A stretch of DNA of 64,000 nt, from positions 186,001-250,000 of the forward strand of contig NZ_PNXY01000003.1 in the NCBI RefSeq assembly GCF_002879865.1, written 5' to 3'. A program made the position numbers and the translations under genes. Below, in pieces: positions 37,476 to 47,240 of this stretch (its first letter is position 1; every line of letters begins with the position of its first letter). The stretch is from Paraburkholderia rhynchosiae. GTDB taxonomy: Bacteria > Pseudomonadota > Gammaproteobacteria > Burkholderiales > Burkholderiaceae. Below the pieces are notes generated by a model that saw only the letters and a list, made by a program, of their open reading frames with translations, was not told the DNA's origin and made no database searches.

Positions 37476-38672
37476 ATGATTATTACTTCGCTGCTCGACA
37501 CCGATCTGTACAAGTTCACGATGATGCAAGTGGTTCTGCATCATTTTCCTGCGGCCAACGTCGAGTACCGCTTCCGTTGCCGCACGCCGAACGTGGACCT
37601 CGTGCCGTACATCGGCGAAATACGCGCCGAAGTGCGCAAGCTCTGCAAGCTGCGCTTCACCGAGGACGAACTCGACTACTTGCGGCGCATGCGCTTCATC
37701 AAGGGCGATTTCATCGAGTTTCTGGCGCTCTTTCATCTCAACGAAAAGTACATTTCGATCGAGCCGTCGCCGAAGAACAATGGCGAAATCGACATCGAGA
37801 TCAAAGGTCCGTGGCTGCATACGATCCTGTTCGAGATCCCGATGCTCGCGATCGTCAACGAAGTGTATTTCCGCAATACGCAGCAGGAACCGGACTACAG
37901 CGAAGGGCGCGGACGCCTCGTCGAAAAGATGAAACTTCTGGGCGCGCGACCGGAATTCGCCGACTGCAAGATCGCCGACTACGGTACGCGGCGCCGCTTC
38001 TCGAAGCAATGGCATGAAGAAGTGATCCTCACGCTGAAGGACGGTCTGGGCGAGCAGTTCGCCGGCACCAGCAACGTCTTTTACGCGATGAAGCACAGCC
38101 TCACGCCCCTCGGCACCATGGCGCACGAGTATCTGCAGGCCTGCCAGGCGCTCGGTCCGCGGCTGCGCGATTCGCAGACTTTCGGCTTCGAAATGTGGGC
38201 GAAGGAATATCGCGGCGACCTGGGTATCGCACTCTCTGATGTCTACGGCATGCAGGCGTTTTTGCGCGACTTCGATATGTATTTCTGCAAGCTGTTCGAC
38301 GGCGCGCGTCACGACTCTGGCGATCCGTTTGACTGGGGCGAGCGTCTGCTCAGCCACTACGAGGCGAACCGTTGCGATGCGCGCACGAAGATACTTGTGT
38401 TCTCCGATGCGCTCGACATTCCCAAGGTGCTGCAACTGTATGAGCGATTCCGCGGCCGCTGCAAGCTGGCGTTCGGCGTGGGCACCAATCTGACCAACGA
38501 CCTCGGCTATAACCCGCTGCAGATCGTGATCAAGATGGTCCGCTGCAACGGTCAACCTGTGGCGAAGCTGTCGGATTCGCCAGGCAAGAACATGTGCGAG
38601 GACAAGGCGTATCTCGCATATCTGCGTCAGGTCTTCGGCATCGCACAGCCCGAGGAAGAGGCCGCGAAGTAA
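37476..38672 (+). CDS. pncB: nicotinate phosphoribosyltransferase
   Basis: First step of the Preiss-Handler NAD salvage pathway: nicotinate plus PRPP to nicotinate mononucleotide, with ATP. 398 residues from the ATG at 37476, matching E. coli PncB (400). [25 protein letters not shown] is the usual N-terminus; [38 protein letters not shown] and [12 protein letters not shown] are intact active-site regions. The upstream frame is open but not homologous. Followed by an orphan LUD gene. Confidence 0.96.
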   Translation: MIITSLLDTDLYKFTMMQVVLHHFPAANVEYRFRCRTPNVDLVPYIGEIRAEVRKLCKLRFTEDELDYLRRMRFIKGDFIEFLALFHLNEKYISIEPSPKNNGEIDIEIKGPWLHTILFEIPMLAIVNEVYFRNTQQEPDYSEGRGRLVEKMKLLGARPEFADCKIADYGTRRRFSKQWHEEVILTLKDGLGEQFAGTSNVFYAMKHSLTPLGTMAHEYLQACQALGPRLRDSQTFGFEMWAKEYRGDLGIALSDVYGMQAFLRDFDMYFCKLFDGARHDSGDPFDWGERLLSHYEANRCDARTKILVFSDALDIPKVLQLYERFRGRCKLAFGVGTNLTNDLGYNPLQIVIKMVRCNGQPVAKLSDSPGKNMCEDKAYLAYLRQVFGIAQPEEEAAK

Positions 38673-38799
38673 CGGTGTTTTCGTGCGTTTTTTCGCGCGT
38701 CTTATGTGTTCCTATGCCGTTCGGCCAGGGTGTTCGCGCGAAGGGTGGCCGGTATAATCCCGGCATATCGCACGGCTGTCGACACGAGGACTTTTGCAT

Positions 38800-39462
38800 A
38801 TGGACACATCGATTGCCCGCCGCAACATTCTGGCGCGCATCCGCGCGGCGCAAGGCCGTGAGCCTGAGCCGTCCGCATCCGAGCGCGAAGCCGTAGCGGA
38901 CTATCTGGCGCGCCATCCGCAGGGTCCGCGCCCAGATATGCCCGCGGACCTGACCGCGCGTTTCATCGAAGAAGCGCAGAAAATGTCGACCACGGTCGAC
39001 ACGGTCCAGGCACTGGGCGACGTGCCGGCTGCGGCCCATCGCTATCTCGCGCAAAACGCTTTGCCGTTGCAGGCGATTGCCTGGCAAACGCTGCAGGATC
39101 TGCGCTGGAACGACGCGGGCCTCACTGTGGAATTTCGTAAGCCGAAAGACGGCGACGTGGTGGGTCTCACCGGCTGTTTCTGCGCGACTGCCGAGACGGG
39201 CACGCTCGTGTTGCTCTCCGGTCCGCAGACTTATGCGTCAGCCGGCCTGCTTCCGGAAACGCACATTGCTATCGTGCCGGCTTCGCGCATCGTCGCGGGA
39301 CATGAAGAAGCATTCGCATTGATCCGCAGCGAGCGAGGCGAGTTTCCGCGCGCGGTCAACTTCGTTTCGGGGCCTTCGCGCACCGGCGATATCGAACAGA
39401 CCATCGTGCTTGGCGCGCATGGGCCGTACCGCGTTCACGTGATCGTCGTACTCGGCGCCTGA
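38800..39462 (+). CDS. LUD-domain protein (LutC/YkgG family)
   Basis: 220-221 residues from the ATG at 38800 (GAGGA at 38786-38790). The family body is clear: VGLTGCFCATAETGTLVLLSGPQTYASAGLLPETHIAIVPASRIVAGHEEA and FVSGPSRTGDIEQTIVLGAHGP. LutC normally works with LutA and LutB in lactate oxidation; neither is present here, and neighbours are pncB and an antiporter. The lone copy may have another role or partners elsewhere. Confidence 0.87.
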   Translation: MDTSIARRNILARIRAAQGREPEPSASEREAVADYLARHPQGPRPDMPADLTARFIEEAQKMSTTVDTVQALGDVPAAAHRYLAQNALPLQAIAWQTLQDLRWNDAGLTVEFRKPKDGDVVGLTGCFCATAETGTLVLLSGPQTYASAGLLPETHIAIVPASRIVAGHEEAFALIRSERGEFPRAVNFVSGPSRTGDIEQTIVLGAHGPYRVHVIVVLGA

Positions 39463-39543
39463 GTAGAAGGGCCGCTGTTTCTCACTGCGCACGCGGCTGG
39501 CCGCCGCCCGCTGCCATTTTCAAAAACCAGGGACTTTGAGGAT

Positions 39544-40974
39544 ATGAATAGACGTGCCGTGTCGACGAGCATGGTGCTCGGCGCTGCATTGACGCTGACG
39601 TGCTGGCCTCAACTCGCGTCTGCCGCTACGCTCGACGGCGCATCGCTCTCCGCGCTATGGGGGCTGCCGTTCGCCGGTGTGCTGCTGTCGATCGCCGCAT
39701 TTCCGCTCGTCGCGCCAGCGTTCTGGCATCACCATTTCGGCAAGATCGCGGCGGCGTGGGCGCTGGTTTTTCTGGTTCCATTCGCATTTGTTTTCGGCGC
39801 GGGCGTCGCGTTCGGCACGCTCATCCATGCGTTGCTGGAAGAGTACATTCCGTTCATCGTATTGCTGACTGCGCTCTATACGGTCGCGGGCGGCATCTGT
39901 GTCCGCGGCAATCTGCACGGCACGCCGCGGTTGAACACGACGATTCTTGCGCTCGGCACGGTGCTGGCGAGCGTCATGGGCACGACCGGCGCGGCCATGC
40001 TGCTCATCCGCCCATTGCTGCGCGCGAACGACAATCGGCGACATGTCGTCCATGTGGTCGTGTTCTTCATCTTTCTCGTCGCGAACGCCGGCGGTTCGTT
40101 GTCGCCGTTGGGCGACCCGCCGCTTTTCCTGGGCTTCCTCGCGGGTGTCGATTTCTTCTGGACTACCACGCATCTCGCGCTGCCCATGTTGTTTGTTTGC
40201 GCCGTGCTGCTCACTGCGTTCTATTTCCTGGACTCGTATTATTTTCATCGGCGTGAGGAAGAGCGCTCGCGTTTTCTGGATCCCACGCCTGACTCGCCGC
40301 AACTGGGCATCGACGGTAAGGTCAATTTCCTGTTGCTCGCCGCGGTCGTCGGGCTCGTGCTGATGAGCGGACTGTGGAAACCGGGCGTAAGCTTCGACCT
40401 GCTCGGTACGCATGTGGCTTTGCAGAATGCCGTGCGCGATGTCGCGCTCCTCGGCGTCGCGTTGCTGTCGCTGGCGTTGACGCCGCGCGCCGCTCGCGCG
40501 GGCAATGACTTCAACTGGGCGCCGATCGAAGAAGTGGCCAAACTATTCGCCGGCATCTTCGTGACGATCGCGCCGGTCATCACGATCCTGCGCGCGGGCG
40601 AGGCCGGCGCGTTTGCCGGCATTGTCCATCTGGTCAACGACCCGGCGGGCCGTCCGCATGACACCATGTACTTCTGGGCGACCGGCCTGCTATCTTCGTT
40701 TCTCGACAACGCGCCCACGTACCTCGTGTTCTTCAACCTGGCCGGCGGCGATGCCGGTTCGCTCATGACCACGGGCGCGACCACGCTCGCCGCAATTTCG
40801 GCGGGCGCGGTGTTCATGGGCGCGAACAGCTATATCGGCAACGCCCCGAACTTCATGGTGAAGGCCATCGCGGAGTCGCGCGGCGTTCGCATGCCAGGCT
40901 TTTTCGCGTATCTGGGCTGGTCTGGCGCGGTGCTGCTGCCGCTTTTTCTCGTCACCGGCTGGCTGTTTTTCTGA
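39544..40974 (+). CDS. sodium:proton antiporter, NhaD/ion transporter superfamily
   Basis: 476 residues, about 12 membrane segments; an N-terminal signal-like segment (VLGAALTLTCWPQLASA) precedes them. Family blocks: VASVMGTTGAAMLLIRPLLRAN, VANAGGSLSPLGDPPLFLGFLAGVDF (first half) and SSFLDNAPTYLVFFNL, GAVFMGANSYIGNAPNFMVKAIAES (second half), which are the paired hairpin regions of IT-superfamily carriers. Exchanges Na+ for H+ most likely; a different anion substrate is possible. RBS GAGGA just upstream. Followed by a hydroxyacid dehydrogenase. Confidence 0.85.
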   Translation: MNRRAVSTSMVLGAALTLTCWPQLASAATLDGASLSALWGLPFAGVLLSIAAFPLVAPAFWHHHFGKIAAAWALVFLVPFAFVFGAGVAFGTLIHALLEEYIPFIVLLTALYTVAGGICVRGNLHGTPRLNTTILALGTVLASVMGTTGAAMLLIRPLLRANDNRRHVVHVVVFFIFLVANAGGSLSPLGDPPLFLGFLAGVDFFWTTTHLALPMLFVCAVLLTAFYFLDSYYFHRREEERSRFLDPTPDSPQLGIDGKVNFLLLAAVVGLVLMSGLWKPGVSFDLLGTHVALQNAVRDVALLGVALLSLALTPRAARAGNDFNWAPIEEVAKLFAGIFVTIAPVITILRAGEAGAFAGIVHLVNDPAGRPHDTMYFWATGLLSSFLDNAPTYLVFFNLAGGDAGSLMTTGATTLAAISAGAVFMGANSYIGNAPNFMVKAIAESRGVRMPGFFAYLGWSGAVLLPLFLVTGWLFF

Positions 40975-41027
40975 CACTGAGCTTGACGCCGAGGCAATCG
41001 AACTCGACTCGCTACACGGAGAATGCA

Positions 41028-42017
41028 ATGCAGAAGATCCTGGTCGCCCGTCCGATTTTTCCCGATGTGATCGAACGGCTCCAACAGTATTTCGACGTCG
41101 ACTGGAATCAGGGCGACGTGTTGTCCGCTGAAGAGTTGAAGCGCCGTCTCGCGGACAAAGATGGCGCGCTGACCGCGGGCGATCCGATTGGCGCGGACCT
41201 TCTCGCGGCCGCGCCGCGTCTTCGCGTGGTGTCGAATATGGCGGTGGGCTACAACAATTTCGACATGGCCGCGTTCAACGCAGCCAGCGTGCTCGGCACC
41301 AATACGCCGGACGTACTGAACGAATCGACCGCGGACTTCGGCTGGGCGTTGATGATGGCCGCGGCCCGGCGCATCGCCGAGTCCGAGCACTGGCTGCGCG
41401 CGGGCAAATGGCAGAAATGGGCATACGACGGCTTTCTCGGCGGCGATGTCCACGGCTCCACGCTCGGCGTGATCGGCATGGGCCGGATCGGTCAGGCGCT
41501 CGCGCGCCGCGCGCGAGGCTTCAACATGCAGGTCATCTATCACAACCGTTCGCGCGTCGCGCCCGAGATTGAAGCCGACCTGAATGCCGCATATGTGTCG
41601 AAGCAGGACCTGTTGCGGCGCGCCGATCATGTCGTGCTGGTGTTGCCCTACACGAAAGAGAGCCATCACACGATCGGCGCCGCTGAACTCGCGCTGATGA
41701 AGCCGACTGCCACGCTGACCAACATTGCGCGTGGAGGCATTGTCGACGACGCGGCGCTCGTCGAGGCGCTGCGCGCGAAGCAGATCGCGGCCGCCGGTCT
41801 CGACGTCTTCGAAGGCGAGCCGAATCTGAACCCGGATCTGTTGAGCGTGCCGAACGTCGTGTTGACGCCGCACATTGCGAGCGCAACCGAAGCGACGCGC
41901 CGCGCGATGGCGAACCTCGCCGCGGACAATCTGACCGCCGGTCTCGGTGAAGGTCCACGCGCGGGCCGGCCGCCGAATCCAATCAACGCCGAGGTCATCG
42001 GCAAGGCGCGTTCATGA
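41028..42017 (+). CDS. D-2-hydroxyacid dehydrogenase (glyoxylate/hydroxypyruvate reductase type)
   Basis: 329 residues from the ATG at 41028. NAD(P)-binding GMGRIGQALARRARGF, catalytic Arg in NIARGGIVDDAALVEAL, Glu in FEGEPNLNPDLL and His in LTPHIASATEATR. Resembles GyaR/GhrB-type enzymes that reduce glyoxylate or hydroxypyruvate. The upstream open frame adds 15 residues without homology. rmuC overlaps its stop by 4 nt. Confidence 0.92.
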   Translation: MQKILVARPIFPDVIERLQQYFDVDWNQGDVLSAEELKRRLADKDGALTAGDPIGADLLAAAPRLRVVSNMAVGYNNFDMAAFNAASVLGTNTPDVLNESTADFGWALMMAAARRIAESEHWLRAGKWQKWAYDGFLGGDVHGSTLGVIGMGRIGQALARRARGFNMQVIYHNRSRVAPEIEADLNAAYVSKQDLLRRADHVVLVLPYTKESHHTIGAAELALMKPTATLTNIARGGIVDDAALVEALRAKQIAAAGLDVFEGEPNLNPDLLSVPNVVLTPHIASATEATRRAMANLAADNLTAGLGEGPRAGRPPNPINAEVIGKARS

Positions 42018-43462
42018 CGATGATTCTGGTAGCGGCCGTCGCAGTGCTGGCGGTCGCCCTCGTGCTCGCTTTGACGTTACTGATGCGCGGGCATGGCCGC
42101 GCTAATGAGCATGAGCAGTTCGATCTGATCAACGAACGCATCGATGCCGCAGCCGATGCGCAGGCGCACGCTTACGAGCGCCTCGAGAGGCAACTGCGCA
42201 ATGACATCACTGAGACGGCGCGCGTATCGCGTACCGAGCAGAGCAGTGGCTTTGCGCATTTTCAACAAACGCTGGCGTCGCAATTCAGCAGCATGACGAC
42301 CGTGCAGGGCGGCAAGATCGACGGGTTCGCGCAACAACTGGACGCCGTGCGTCACAGTCTGCAGCAGCAGGCGCAGCAGGCGCGCGACGAACAGGGCCGC
42401 TCGCTCAAGCAGTTCGGCGATACGCTTAGCCTGCAGCTCGGGCAACTCACGGAGGCGAATGATCGCCGCTTCGCCGAAGTCCGCGCGACCATCGAGCAGC
42501 GGCTGAAGGACATCGAGGCGAACAACGCGAGCAAGCTGGAGGAAATGCGCCGCACCGTCGACGAAAAACTGCACGCCACGCTCGAGCAACGCCTCGGCGA
42601 ATCGTTCAAGCTCGTGTCGGACCGGCTCGAACAGGTGCATCGCGGCTTGGGGGAAATGCAGACGCTGGCGGCCGGCGTCGGCGATCTGAAGAAGGTGCTG
42701 ACCAACGTCAAGACGCGCGGCACGTGGGGCGAAGTGCAACTGGAAGCGTTGCTCGAGCAACTGCTCACCGCGGATCAATACGCGAAGAACGTGGCGACGG
42801 TACCGAAAAGTACGGATCGCGTCGAGTTCGCGATCCGCTTGCCGGGGCGGGCGGAGGCGGGCGGCGCGGCTGCGCCCGTGTGGCTGCCTATCGACGCCAA
42901 GTTTCCGCGCGAAGACTACGAGCGCCTGATCGACGCGCAGGAGCGAGCCGATCCGGTTGCCGTCGAAGAAGCGTCGCGCGCGCTCGAAGCGCGGATTCGA
43001 GCGGAGGCGCGCACCATCGCCGAAAAATACGTGTCGCCGCCGCATACGACCGATTTCGCGCTGTTGTTCCTGCCGACCGAAGGCCTGTACGCCGAAGTGC
43101 TGCGTAGGCCAGGTCTATCGGATCTGCTGCAACGCGATTACCGCGTGACGATTGCAGGCCCCACCACGCTCACCGCGCTGCTCAACAGTTTGCAGATGGG
43201 TTTCAGGACGCTCGCCATCGAAAGACGTTCGAGCGAGGTGTGGCAGGTGCTCGGCGCGATCAAGACCGAGTTCGGCAAATTCGGCGACGTGCTGGCGAAG
43301 ACTAAGGCTCAGCTCGAAACGGTGACGCGGTCGATTGAGGCGGCGGAGACGCGCACTCGCGCCATGAACCGCAAGCTGCGCGATGTGGAGGCGCTGCCCG
43401 GCGAGGAGGCGAATGGTCTGATAGGCGATGCGTTGTCGGGCGTGGAACCCGACGAGCAATAA
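42014..43462 (+). CDS. rmuC: DNA recombination protein RmuC
   Basis: 482 residues. One N-terminal membrane anchor (ILVAAVAVLAVALVLALTLLM), a long coiled coil (about 30-230, Gln/Glu/Arg-rich) and a C-terminal PD-(D/E)XK-like RmuC domain (LKKVLTNVKTRGTWGEVQLEALLEQLL, LPIDAKFPREDYERL, FLPTEGLYAEVLRRPGL, ALLNSLQMGFRTLAIE). In E. coli it limits recombination at inverted repeats. Starts within the stop of the dehydrogenase gene (ATGA). Confidence 0.94.
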   Translation: MTMILVAAVAVLAVALVLALTLLMRGHGRANEHEQFDLINERIDAAADAQAHAYERLERQLRNDITETARVSRTEQSSGFAHFQQTLASQFSSMTTVQGGKIDGFAQQLDAVRHSLQQQAQQARDEQGRSLKQFGDTLSLQLGQLTEANDRRFAEVRATIEQRLKDIEANNASKLEEMRRTVDEKLHATLEQRLGESFKLVSDRLEQVHRGLGEMQTLAAGVGDLKKVLTNVKTRGTWGEVQLEALLEQLLTADQYAKNVATVPKSTDRVEFAIRLPGRAEAGGAAAPVWLPIDAKFPREDYERLIDAQERADPVAVEEASRALEARIRAEARTIAEKYVSPPHTTDFALLFLPTEGLYAEVLRRPGLSDLLQRDYRVTIAGPTTLTALLNSLQMGFRTLAIERRSSEVWQVLGAIKTEFGKFGDVLAKTKAQLETVTRSIEAAETRTRAMNRKLRDVEALPGEEANGLIGDALSGVEPDEQ

Positions 43463-43563
43463 GGCAGTGCGGCTGGCGCCTCGTGTGCGTCAGCAGTCCG
43501 CGCCTGCCGGGTCCGCGAGTGCGGCGGCAGTGGCGGCGGCGGTGGCGCGGATCATGACGGATG

Positions 43564-43839
43564 TCACGCTTCTTCCGGCGCGTCCGTCAACTGGATTTCA
43601 ATGCCGCCAAAACGCGACGCAACCCAGTTATATGCGTGGCACGCGATCCACAGCAGGATGAAACCGAGAATCGCATTCAGCAGCAGCGCGCTGAACACGG
43701 TGCTCAATTCGACCGAACCGTAGCGCACGAACGCGACGAGCACGCCCAGCAGCACGATCGGTACCGAGAACGTCAGATAGACGAGGATAAGTGCTTTGGC
43801 GGTCTGTCCCGGTGCGATGAACGAGATCTGTTTTTTCAT
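43564..43839 (-). CDS. small two-helix membrane protein of unknown function
   Basis: 91 residues from the ATG at 43839 (a TTG three codons upstream is an alternative). Two hydrophobic segments (ALILVYLTFSVPIVLLGVLVAFV and VFSALLLNAILGFILLWIACHAYNWVA) connected by a short loop, with a short tail after. Similar small membrane proteins occur in Burkholderia; no function assigned. Located between rmuC and moeA, on the strand of the mo-cofactor operon; not obviously part of it. Confidence 0.65.
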   Translation of the reverse strand: MKKQISFIAPGQTAKALILVYLTFSVPIVLLGVLVAFVRYGSVELSTVFSALLLNAILGFILLWIACHAYNWVASRFGGIEIQLTDAPEEA

Positions 43840-43929
43840 GTAAGTCAAACCCGTATGTCGTAGTGGTAGTGGGTAAAGCTGAATGTGACCCGTGGATGAA
43901 AACGTCGCGTCGGATAAGCGTTGGAAGCG

Positions 43930-45231
43930 TTAGATCAGGCCGTTGAACAGCATGATACTGACCCGTTCGCCTTCGGCAATATCGCCTTCTTCATGGCCGA
44001 GCACGATAAAGCAATTGGCCTCGCTCATCGAACTCAATACGCCGGAGCTTTGCGAGCCTGTGGGCGTGACGTGCCACTGGCCGTTTGCGTCCTGGCCGGC
44101 TATGCCGCGTTGGAACTCGGTGCGCCCGGCGCGTTTGCGGATCGCCCGCAGGCTTGCGGCGTGGATCACCGGCAGCGGCTGCGGCGTGGCACCGGACATG
44201 AGCAGCAGGACCTCGCGCACGATCTGATAGAACGTCACCATGACGGCAACCGGATTGCCCGGCAGACCGAAGAATAACGCGGGCAGCCCGACACCCGGCC
44301 GCTCGCCGGACCAGACGCGGCCAAACGCGAGAGGCCGGCCTGGCCGCATCGCGAGACTCCAGAACGCGACATCGCCGAAGGTCTGCAGCAACTGCCTCGT
44401 GAAATCCGCTTCGCCGACCGAGACGCCGCCGGACGTCAGCACCACGTCCGCGCTCGCGGCGGCGCTGCGCAAGGCGGCTTCGAGTGCCGCGGGTTCGTCG
44501 CGGATCACGCCGAGATCGAGCGTGTCCACGTTCATGCGACGCAACATGGCAAAGAGCGTATAGCGATTGCTGTCGTACACCGAGCCCGGGTCGAGCGGCT
44601 CGCCGAGCGAGCGCAATTCGTCGCCGGTGGAAAAGAACGCGACGCGCAAACGCCGCCGAACATTGATTTCGCCGATGCCGAGGGAAGCTAGCAAGCCGAG
44701 GTCGGACGCACAGATCACGCGGCCCGCGCGCAGCGCCGCATGGCCACGGGCGAGGTCTTCGCCGGCGAGTCGCTGGTTTGCGCCGGCGGCCACGGCGTCG
44801 GCCGGGAACTGAATCGACGCCGAGTCGGCGCTGCGCTCCACCAGTTCCTGTGGCACGACGGTATCGCAGCCTTCCGGGATACAGGCGCCGGTCATCACGC
44901 GCACGCACTGTGCCCCTTCGACGCGGCCCGCGAACGGATGTCCCGCCAACGCCTTGCCGACGACCGCCAGCTCGACGGCCGGCGCGCCGCTCGTCAATGC
45001 CGCGCGATTGAACGCGTAGCCGTCCATCGCGGAATTGTCGTGCGAAGGCACGTCGATAGGCGACATGATGTCGGCGGCGAGCACGCGGTCGAGTGCGTCG
45101 CGCAAAGCCACGCGTTCGACGGCCGCAACCGGCGCGGCCCATTCGCGGACGATCGCCTGAGCGGCCGAAACGGGTAGCGCATGAGGATCGTACTGCGCGA
45201 CGCAGCTGGAAAATTGGTTATGCCTGGTCAT
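43930..45231 (-). CDS. moeA: molybdopterin molybdenumtransferase MoeA
   Basis: Inserts molybdate into adenylated molybdopterin. 433 residues. Conserved blocks: VPSHDNSAMDGYAF, FFSTGDELRSLGEPLDPGSVYDSNRY, VVLTSGGVSVGEADF and FGLPGNPVAVMVTF. Last of three Mo-cofactor genes (moaA, mobA, moeA) on the minus strand. Its AMP-dependent partner MogA is encoded 36 kb away at 8 kb. Confidence 0.96.
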   Translation of the reverse strand: MTRHNQFSSCVAQYDPHALPVSAAQAIVREWAAPVAAVERVALRDALDRVLAADIMSPIDVPSHDNSAMDGYAFNRAALTSGAPAVELAVVGKALAGHPFAGRVEGAQCVRVMTGACIPEGCDTVVPQELVERSADSASIQFPADAVAAGANQRLAGEDLARGHAALRAGRVICASDLGLLASLGIGEINVRRRLRVAFFSTGDELRSLGEPLDPGSVYDSNRYTLFAMLRRMNVDTLDLGVIRDEPAALEAALRSAAASADVVLTSGGVSVGEADFTRQLLQTFGDVAFWSLAMRPGRPLAFGRVWSGERPGVGLPALFFGLPGNPVAVMVTFYQIVREVLLLMSGATPQPLPVIHAASLRAIRKRAGRTEFQRGIAGQDANGQWHVTPTGSQSSGVLSSMSEANCFIVLGHEEGDIAEGERVSIMLFNGLI

Positions 45232-45292
45232 GAAGAGCTGGACGTCGCGGCCGGCGGCGGGAGCGGCGCTTGCCGTGCGGCGGAGCGGGATT

Positions 45293-45919
45293 TCAGCCGG
45301 GGCCTCGATAATGTTCGAGGTCGGCGAGTTCTTGTAACGAATTGATATTGTAAAACGCGCGCTCGTCGGTAAAGGCGACTTCCACCGTCTTGTGGCGCGC
45401 GTACCACGCGCGAACCTTACGCCCGCCGGCTTGCAGAAAGGCCGCGAGGTCGTCGGCGAGACCGGTGCGCAACAGCGCGAACACCGGATGAAGCGACACG
45501 TTGCCGTCAGCGTCCGAGGTCGTGACGGTGGCGATGTCGGCCCCGTTCGACTCGAGCGCCTGCGCGAGGCGCGCGGCCAGATCGGCGGGCAGCCACGGCG
45601 TATCGCACGGCGCGCTGAGCACGTATTCGCCCGGGGACGCGCGCAGACCGGCGAACAAACCCGCCAGCGGTCCGGGAAAATCAGGCAGGGTATCGGCGAT
45701 CACTAGTGCGCCAAACGGCGCGCCGAGCGCCGCGTAGGTCTCAGGGTGACGATTGGCGCTGATCAGCAGCCCGCCGGTTTGCGGCGCGAGGCGCTTCAGC
45801 ACATGCACGGCGAGCGGTTCGCCGTGCAGCGTTTGCAACCCCTTGTCGGCACCGCCCATGCGCATGCCGCGGCCGCCCGCGAGCAGCAGGCCCGTGATCT
45901 GTTCGCGTGTTGGCTCCAT
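45293..45919 (-). CDS. mobA: molybdenum cofactor guanylyltransferase MobA
   Basis: Transfers GMP from GTP to Mo-molybdopterin to make the MGD cofactor. 208 residues; the N-terminal nucleotide-binding LLLAGGRGMRMGGADKGLQTLHGEPL is intact, and LISANRHPETYAALG and APCDTPWLPADLAARLA are typical. Sits between moaA (9 nt upstream) and moeA (61 nt downstream) in the operon. Confidence 0.95.
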   Translation of the reverse strand: MEPTREQITGLLLAGGRGMRMGGADKGLQTLHGEPLAVHVLKRLAPQTGGLLISANRHPETYAALGAPFGALVIADTLPDFPGPLAGLFAGLRASPGEYVLSAPCDTPWLPADLAARLAQALESNGADIATVTTSDADGNVSLHPVFALLRTGLADDLAAFLQAGGRKVRAWYARHKTVEVAFTDERAFYNINSLQELADLEHYRGPG

Positions 45920-45928
45920 ACCCGCCGA

Positions 45929-47038
45929 TCAGCCGCCGATGTACGACATTTCAACGCGGCGGGCGTCCTGTGCGCGTGAGTCGGCTGCATTGCTGCCGCG
46001 CAGTTGCGAGTAGCGGTCACCGCGGCCTTGCCAGATTTCGGCGACGGCGGTCGCAATGTCGGCGTCGCTTGCGCCGCCGCGCAGCAAGGCGCGCAAGTCA
46101 TGACCCGCCGACGCGAACAGGCACAGGTACAGCTTGCCTTCGGTCGACAGACGGGCCCGCGTGCAGCTTCCGCAGAACGCGCGCGTCACGCTCGAAATCA
46201 CGCCGATCTCGCCGCTGCCGTCCGCGTAGCCCCAGCGCTGCGCGGTTTCGGCCGCGCTATGTGCTTCGAGCGGCGCAAGCGGGAAATGCCCGGCGATGCG
46301 CGCGATCACGTCGGCGGACGGCAACACTTCGGTCATATTCCAGCCGTTCGATGTCCCGACGTCCATGTATTCGATAAAGCGCAGTACCGCACCCGAGCCT
46401 TTGAAATGGCGTGCCATCGGCACGATTTCGCTGTCGTTCGTGCCGCGCTTGACAACCATGTTGACTTTGACGGGCGCGAGGCCCACCCCGTGGGCAGCGG
46501 CAATTCCATCGAGCACATCGGCCACCGCGAAGTCGGCGTCGTTCATACGGCGAAACAGCGTGTCGTCGAGCGCGTCGAGGCTCACGGTGACGCGCGTGAG
46601 GCCGGCGTCCTTGAGGCTGCGCGCCTTGCGTTCGAGCAGCGAGCCGTTGGTGGTTAGTGTCAGATCCAGTGGGCGGCCCGCAGGCGTGGTCAGTTGCGCG
46701 AGCCGCTCGATCAGGAATTCCAGGTTCTTGCGCAACAGCGGCTCGCCGCCCGTCAGACGAATCTTCTCCACACCATGCGCGACGAAGAGCCGCGCCAGCC
46801 GTTCAATTTCCTCGAAGCTCAGCAAAGCGCTGTGCGGCAGGAACGCATAGTCCTTATCGAATACAGCGCGCGGCATGCAGTAGACGCAACGGAAATTGCA
46901 ACGGTCCGTCACCGAAATACGCAAATCGCGCAGCGGGCGCGCGAGCGTATCGTGCAGCGCGCCGCTAGGCGTCTGCACCGGGCCGGAAATGACCGGCGCC
47001 GCGCTGAAATCGGCAACAGGGATGACGCGTCGGGACAT
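45929..47038 (-). CDS. moaA: GTP 3',8-cyclase MoaA
   Basis: First step of molybdenum cofactor synthesis: radical-SAM conversion of GTP to a cyclic pterin precursor (with MoaC, not present here). 369 residues. The radical-SAM cluster motif is [10 protein letters not shown]; a second cluster is held by the C-terminal [20 protein letters not shown]; the protein ends in a Gly-Gly pair (SYIGG), essential in Moa[20 protein letters not shown] is intact. First gene of moaA-mobA-moeA. No Mo-cofactor riboswitch fold was recognised in the leader. Confidence 0.96.
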   Translation of the reverse strand: MSRRVIPVADFSAAPVISGPVQTPSGALHDTLARPLRDLRISVTDRCNFRCVYCMPRAVFDKDYAFLPHSALLSFEEIERLARLFVAHGVEKIRLTGGEPLLRKNLEFLIERLAQLTTPAGRPLDLTLTTNGSLLERKARSLKDAGLTRVTVSLDALDDTLFRRMNDADFAVADVLDGIAAAHGVGLAPVKVNMVVKRGTNDSEIVPMARHFKGSGAVLRFIEYMDVGTSNGWNMTEVLPSADVIARIAGHFPLAPLEAHSAAETAQRWGYADGSGEIGVISSVTRAFCGSCTRARLSTEGKLYLCLFASAGHDLRALLRGGASDADIATAVAEIWQGRGDRYSQLRGSNAADSRAQDARRVEMSYIGG

Positions 47039-47191
47039 GGGATATTTGCGTTGCTTGAGTTGCGCCGAACTGGAAAAGCGAGTTCTTCATTCTATCGGAA
47101 ATGCTTGTGACGGCAGGGCGATGGCAAGCGCTGTCGGGGTTTACGGGGAGGGCAAGCGCAGCACGGGCGGTCAGTTTTCGCGCGCGCGCAG

Positions 47192-47221
47192 AAAAAAAGC
47201 CCGCCGGTGAGGGCGGGCTTT
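47192..47221 (-). terminator. terminator of rne
   Basis: AAAGCCCGCC/GGCGGGCTTT with 6-nt loop and a long T run on the minus strand, 20 nt after the rne stop at 47241. Confidence 0.93.
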
Positions 47222-47240
47222 TTGAAGCGGCGGGGCAAAC

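Noticed and set aside
37365-38555. 396-codon minus-strand frame antisense to pncB
   Set aside because: pncB is full length and clearly homologous; the antisense frame is a high-GC shadow.
47039-47191. Molybdenum cofactor riboswitch before moaA
   Set aside because: The leader is short and I saw no conserved multi-stem fold.
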